From: Leucocoprinus leucothites
Lineage: Eukaryota > Basidiomycota > Agaricomycetes > Agaricales > Agaricaceae
Reading direction: 5' to 3'
NCBI GenBank assembly: GCA_013368445.1
Contig: JAACJO010000008.1
Span: 1,054,001 to 1,118,000, forward strand
DNA: 64,000 bases
The position numbers and the translations under genes were made by a program. Below the pieces are notes generated by a model, which saw only the letters and a program-made list of their open reading frames with translations, ran no database searches and was not told the origin of the DNA. Below, one piece after another: positions 60,854 to 64,000 of the stretch. The stretch's first letter is position 1. Every line of letters starts with the position of its first letter.

Positions 60854-61996
60854 CCCTGCGATTAAGAATAGGGCTTCCGGATTTAAACCCTTTACCTTAT
60901 ATGGTTTAGCCAATCGTATATAGCAAGTGTCCTAAATATCATGCAGTGCATATGGATGCCAAATCGAAAGCTTAACTTCCCCAAAAATCACAAGGACCTG
61001 TTTATCGCAAATTTTGCAATTTAGGTTGCAGAGAGGCCTATTATAAGACGTTTTGGCCCCGGAAATGGCCAGTTTTTCAGCAACACATTACCTCCGAGTC
61101 AACAAAACCCTTTTTGGTGGTCGTAACACTCCCAAATCTGTTGCCACCATAAAACGGATTACAGTACTATACTGATCAAAAGGAGTCCTATCCAATCGGT
61201 CCAGAACACTATGTAGTTCTTGTGGTACTTGGGGCTGTTCGAGGGTCATTGCAGCCACACTAGTGGCTTGAGCACTGAGGGTAGGCCTGTGCAATGATGT
61301 GCAAGGGACTGCTTCAGTCATTCGGCTGCTAACTGGTCTAAGCAGCATGTGTGACAGTGAGTCAGGTCTTCAGAATTATTCGATTATTTGTCATGATATG
61401 AAATCTTAGTAGTGGGAGTCCGTATATGGCCAGTTGGCCGCAGTTACAGTCAAAGAGCCTGAAAATGCATCGACTGGCAGACATGGATGCGGAAGAAGAG
61501 ATTGATGAGGATAGGGGAAATATTGAAGAATTTGACAGCGCAATGGAACTTATTTTGTCTTCTCGAATGTCCTGCCCAATATCTGACCTGTGTTCAATGT
61601 TCAGCAGTGAATAACTCTGAATTGCTTAGAAGTTCTGTTGACTATATTTTCTTCTCGTCAGAATCATCATTTGGTTATACTAATATCTAGTATTATATTA
61701 TGTCGTGATGCCATCAGCTGTGGTTAGTACAGTCATCTATTGGTCCTTGAGACAGCAAAACTTAGCTATTATTTTGTGCTCTTCTCCCATGTCATGTTCA
61801 AAAAAAAACTTTATATTATAAACAAATACCTTGTTGGCTACATTGGGTAAAATCAGGGAGACCATAGGTTCAATGGAAGTGGATATCAGAGCAAATCTTT
61901 TGAAGGTCCCTTATCAGAGGAAAATCAATCCTTGAGACAAGTCACGTCATGTCAGCAATCCACCGGCAATGACCAAATCCGGCTGATCAACCTTAT
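60854..61996. other. Sequence between the hAT and pogo-like elements
   Basis: A/T-rich, with short unassigned frames at 61348-61088 (minus) and 61426-61614 (plus). It may include the downstream end of the pogo-like element, but I did not identify its terminal inverted repeat. Confidence 0.35.
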
Positions 61997-64000
61997 CTAA
62001 GGTGCTTCATCATCCACCTCCAAATGAGGGCCATTGTGCAAATCTACTTCCTCATCATCTTCCACGTCATCGGCACCCTCCCGAACTGTGGGCGGAGGCA
62101 CAGGGGGCTCAATGCCCTCTAACTGTGGCTTGGTCCATCTTGGTCTTTGCTTCTCCTACTTGGCTAGCTGAGCCTTAGCCGTCCACTCTTCAACCAAAAC
62201 TTTATGCTCCCTTCGCCACTCATTATTTCATGCAACTCAGTTGGTGTTCTCCTTCTTCCACTGTGCCATAATTACTGATCTATGCTCTCGTTCAGCTCTC
62301 CTATGTTGAATTAATTCTTGTTTCTCTTGTTCTGCTCTCTCTGCTGCCTCTACACCTTCTGTAAATGCAAGATCACTCAGTAACCGAGGCATTCCATCGC
62401 CAAGGGTTCGCTTTGACTGCTTTCATGCTTTCTTTGACTCCTGAGCCTGGATCTGAACCTGAGATTGCCCCACATACATTGACTGCAGGACCATAGTGGC
62501 TTGCATCCCTATCAGTATGTTCTTCTGCTGCTCATTCATCTCCTGTGCTTCTTTTAAGGCCTTCTGCATCTCTAGCTCTCGAACGGTCATTGCGGGGCAG
62601 TCAAGTAGTGCCTGGTATTGATTTCTGGTTGGAGTGAATGGAGTTGGAAGGTAAATCGGAGGTGGATGATCACTGCAGATTGGTGATGATGATGTCAGAT
62701 AGCTGAGGGGAGTCTCACTGAGGGATTGAATGGTGTCATTCGCAAGGTTTGTGTAGAGACGAACAGTGGGAGAGACATTAGGGCTAGTAGAACTAGTGGG
62801 TGACTCGTTCCGTCAGTGTTTGTTAGGAGTACCACCAATATCACGACTCTGAATGTCATTCTGATTCTGTTCGAGATAAGCTTCCTGGTCTAGTGTTCAT
62901 GATCGTGGCTGCTTTTGAATCACCGACTTGATCAATGTTGAGACCACAGATACTGCAGGATCAAGTGGTAATGGTAGACCACCTGCTGAGCTGGATTCAA
63001 GACTCGGTGCAAGTGCAGTTTCAGGAATAGCATTGGGGTTGTAAAGAACAACACCTATTGTGGCAAAAGCCGATATAATATTTGTGGCCATTAAAGGTTT
63101 GGTGTGAACCTTTGCATACAGCTCTAGGAAATTCGATTTCATGATCTGAAGCTTGGTTCGACATTCAAACTCATCCCAAACTGCTGTCCAGCATCACTTT
63201 AGAACACTAAAGACCACTACATCAAGGCCTTGGTAAAGGTGTGTAGAATGAGATGGATAGCACAGAACATCAATTTTGTGCTCTTGAGCATAACTGAGGA
63301 ACCCATAGGTATAGTGTGAGTTGTGACCATCCACCAGGAGAAGATGTTGTTGGCCATTTGCCTTGACTGATGCTTGCTGATTGAAATGTTTGATCCATTC
63401 TATTCCAATCTCGCCATCAGTGTAGCCCTTCAGGGAATGTCCAATACTATGATAATTTTTTTTTGGTTAACAGGAACATTTATGATATAAGTCAGATCAT
63501 ATTGCTCACGAAGCATTCAAAGGATTATTCTGAAGCCACGAGGTCCGGAAGGCCTGTCCTTTGAAGATAACTGCTGGTAGGATTGATGTTCCATCTGCAC
63601 AGATTGTAACAATGATGGTAATGTTTTCACGATCTCCACTTCGTTGTTGATGCTGAATAGACTCTCCTGCAGGTCCTATCACATAGTCACTGAGGCCAAC
63701 ACCCTTTTGAATGCCAGTCTCATCAACACCATATATATTTCCGGGAGTAATTGCCTCATTAGTTTCCGAGGCAGCAAGGGTCTTCTTCAATATATCGAAA
63801 AATGCCTTTTTTTGTGTGAGGGTTCCCTGCTCGAGCACGCAATGTGTCGAGTGCATGCGATTTGTAGCAATGCAATCTGCTGTGGTGACAATCCAAGAAT
63901 CTACCAACCCAACAACTTCCAAGTCCCTCCTCTGGAAAGCTTTCTCCATGCTGTGCCTGAGCTATCTCTTCAGCATGCTCCCTGAGCCATTTATGGTTGA
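61997..64000 (-). pseudogene. Pogo/Fot1-like (DDE_1) transposase, broken, running off the right edge
   Basis: Read from the window edge. A CENP-B/Tc5-type helix-turn-helix part (KWLREHAEEIAQAQHGESFP, WVGRFLD, SHALDTLRARAGNPHT) is followed by the DDE core: GNIYGVDETGIQKGVG with the first Asp, ENITIIVTICADGTSILPAV, then a 63-nt intron (63509-63447), LLLVDGHNSHYTYGFLSYA with the second Asp, and CYPSHSTHLYQGLDVVVF with the third. A long C-terminal tail with Gln/Glu-rich coiled-coil character follows (LEMQKALKEAQEMNEQQKN). It is broken by a frameshift in a 7-A run (63807-63813) and by in-frame stops at 63196, 62899, 62815, 62425, 62239, 62230 (all TGA) and 62158 (TAG); these give the first base on the minus strand. 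The natural stop is at 61997-61999. Confidence 0.85.

Overview
The window comes from a filamentous fungus, most likely an Agaricomycete (Basidiomycota). Genes are dense and split by many 45-75 nt GT-AG introns. Two predicted coding exons are only 9 nt long. The gene content (mitochondrial Hsp70, dynactin p25, LCMT1, F-box, BTB and kinase families) is plainly eukaryotic and fungal. No rRNA, tRNA or CRISPR-like array was recognised.

Left part (1-12.9 kb): an intact five-exon PP2A leucine carboxyl methyltransferase and an eight-exon RecB-like nuclease/SF1 helicase lie in tandem on the minus strand. The helicase is divergent from an F-box/LRR-type gene. A poorly understood minus-strand gene and an 11-bp-period minisatellite follow.

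Metabolic cluster (12.9-25.1 kb): two flavocytochrome b2-type FMN alpha-hydroxyacid dehydrogenases alternate with three isocitrate lyase/PEP-mutase superfamily genes. All three lyases keep the KRCGH catalytic motif. The third has lost every second intron of the set shared by the other two. Substrates cannot be read from sequence; a glyoxylate, oxalate or lactate/pyruvate role is inference.

Central housekeeping part (27-47 kb): a TDP2-like phosphodiesterase, a BTB protein, a TMEM70-like mitochondrial protein divergent from dynactin p25, a three-module kinase array (two degenerate modules, then one that looks active), mitochondrial Hsp70 with a heat-shock-element-like site, an ACAD10/11-type aminoglycoside-phosphotransferase-like protein, and a hormone-sensitive-lipase-type hydrolase with a long C-terminal tail. 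A kinase fused to a C2H2 zinc finger follows at 47.5-49 kb.

Right part (50-64 kb) is a transposon nest. It holds a complete Ty1/Copia element (373-bp LTRs, TATAC target duplication), a 181-bp MITE whose right end is split by a complete hAT element (perfect 8-bp duplications for both), and a pogo/Fot1-like transposase running off the window. All three coding elements are disabled chiefly by stops explicable as single C-to-T changes, mostly CGA to TGA. This points to a RIP-like or methyl-cytosine deamination defence acting on repeats.
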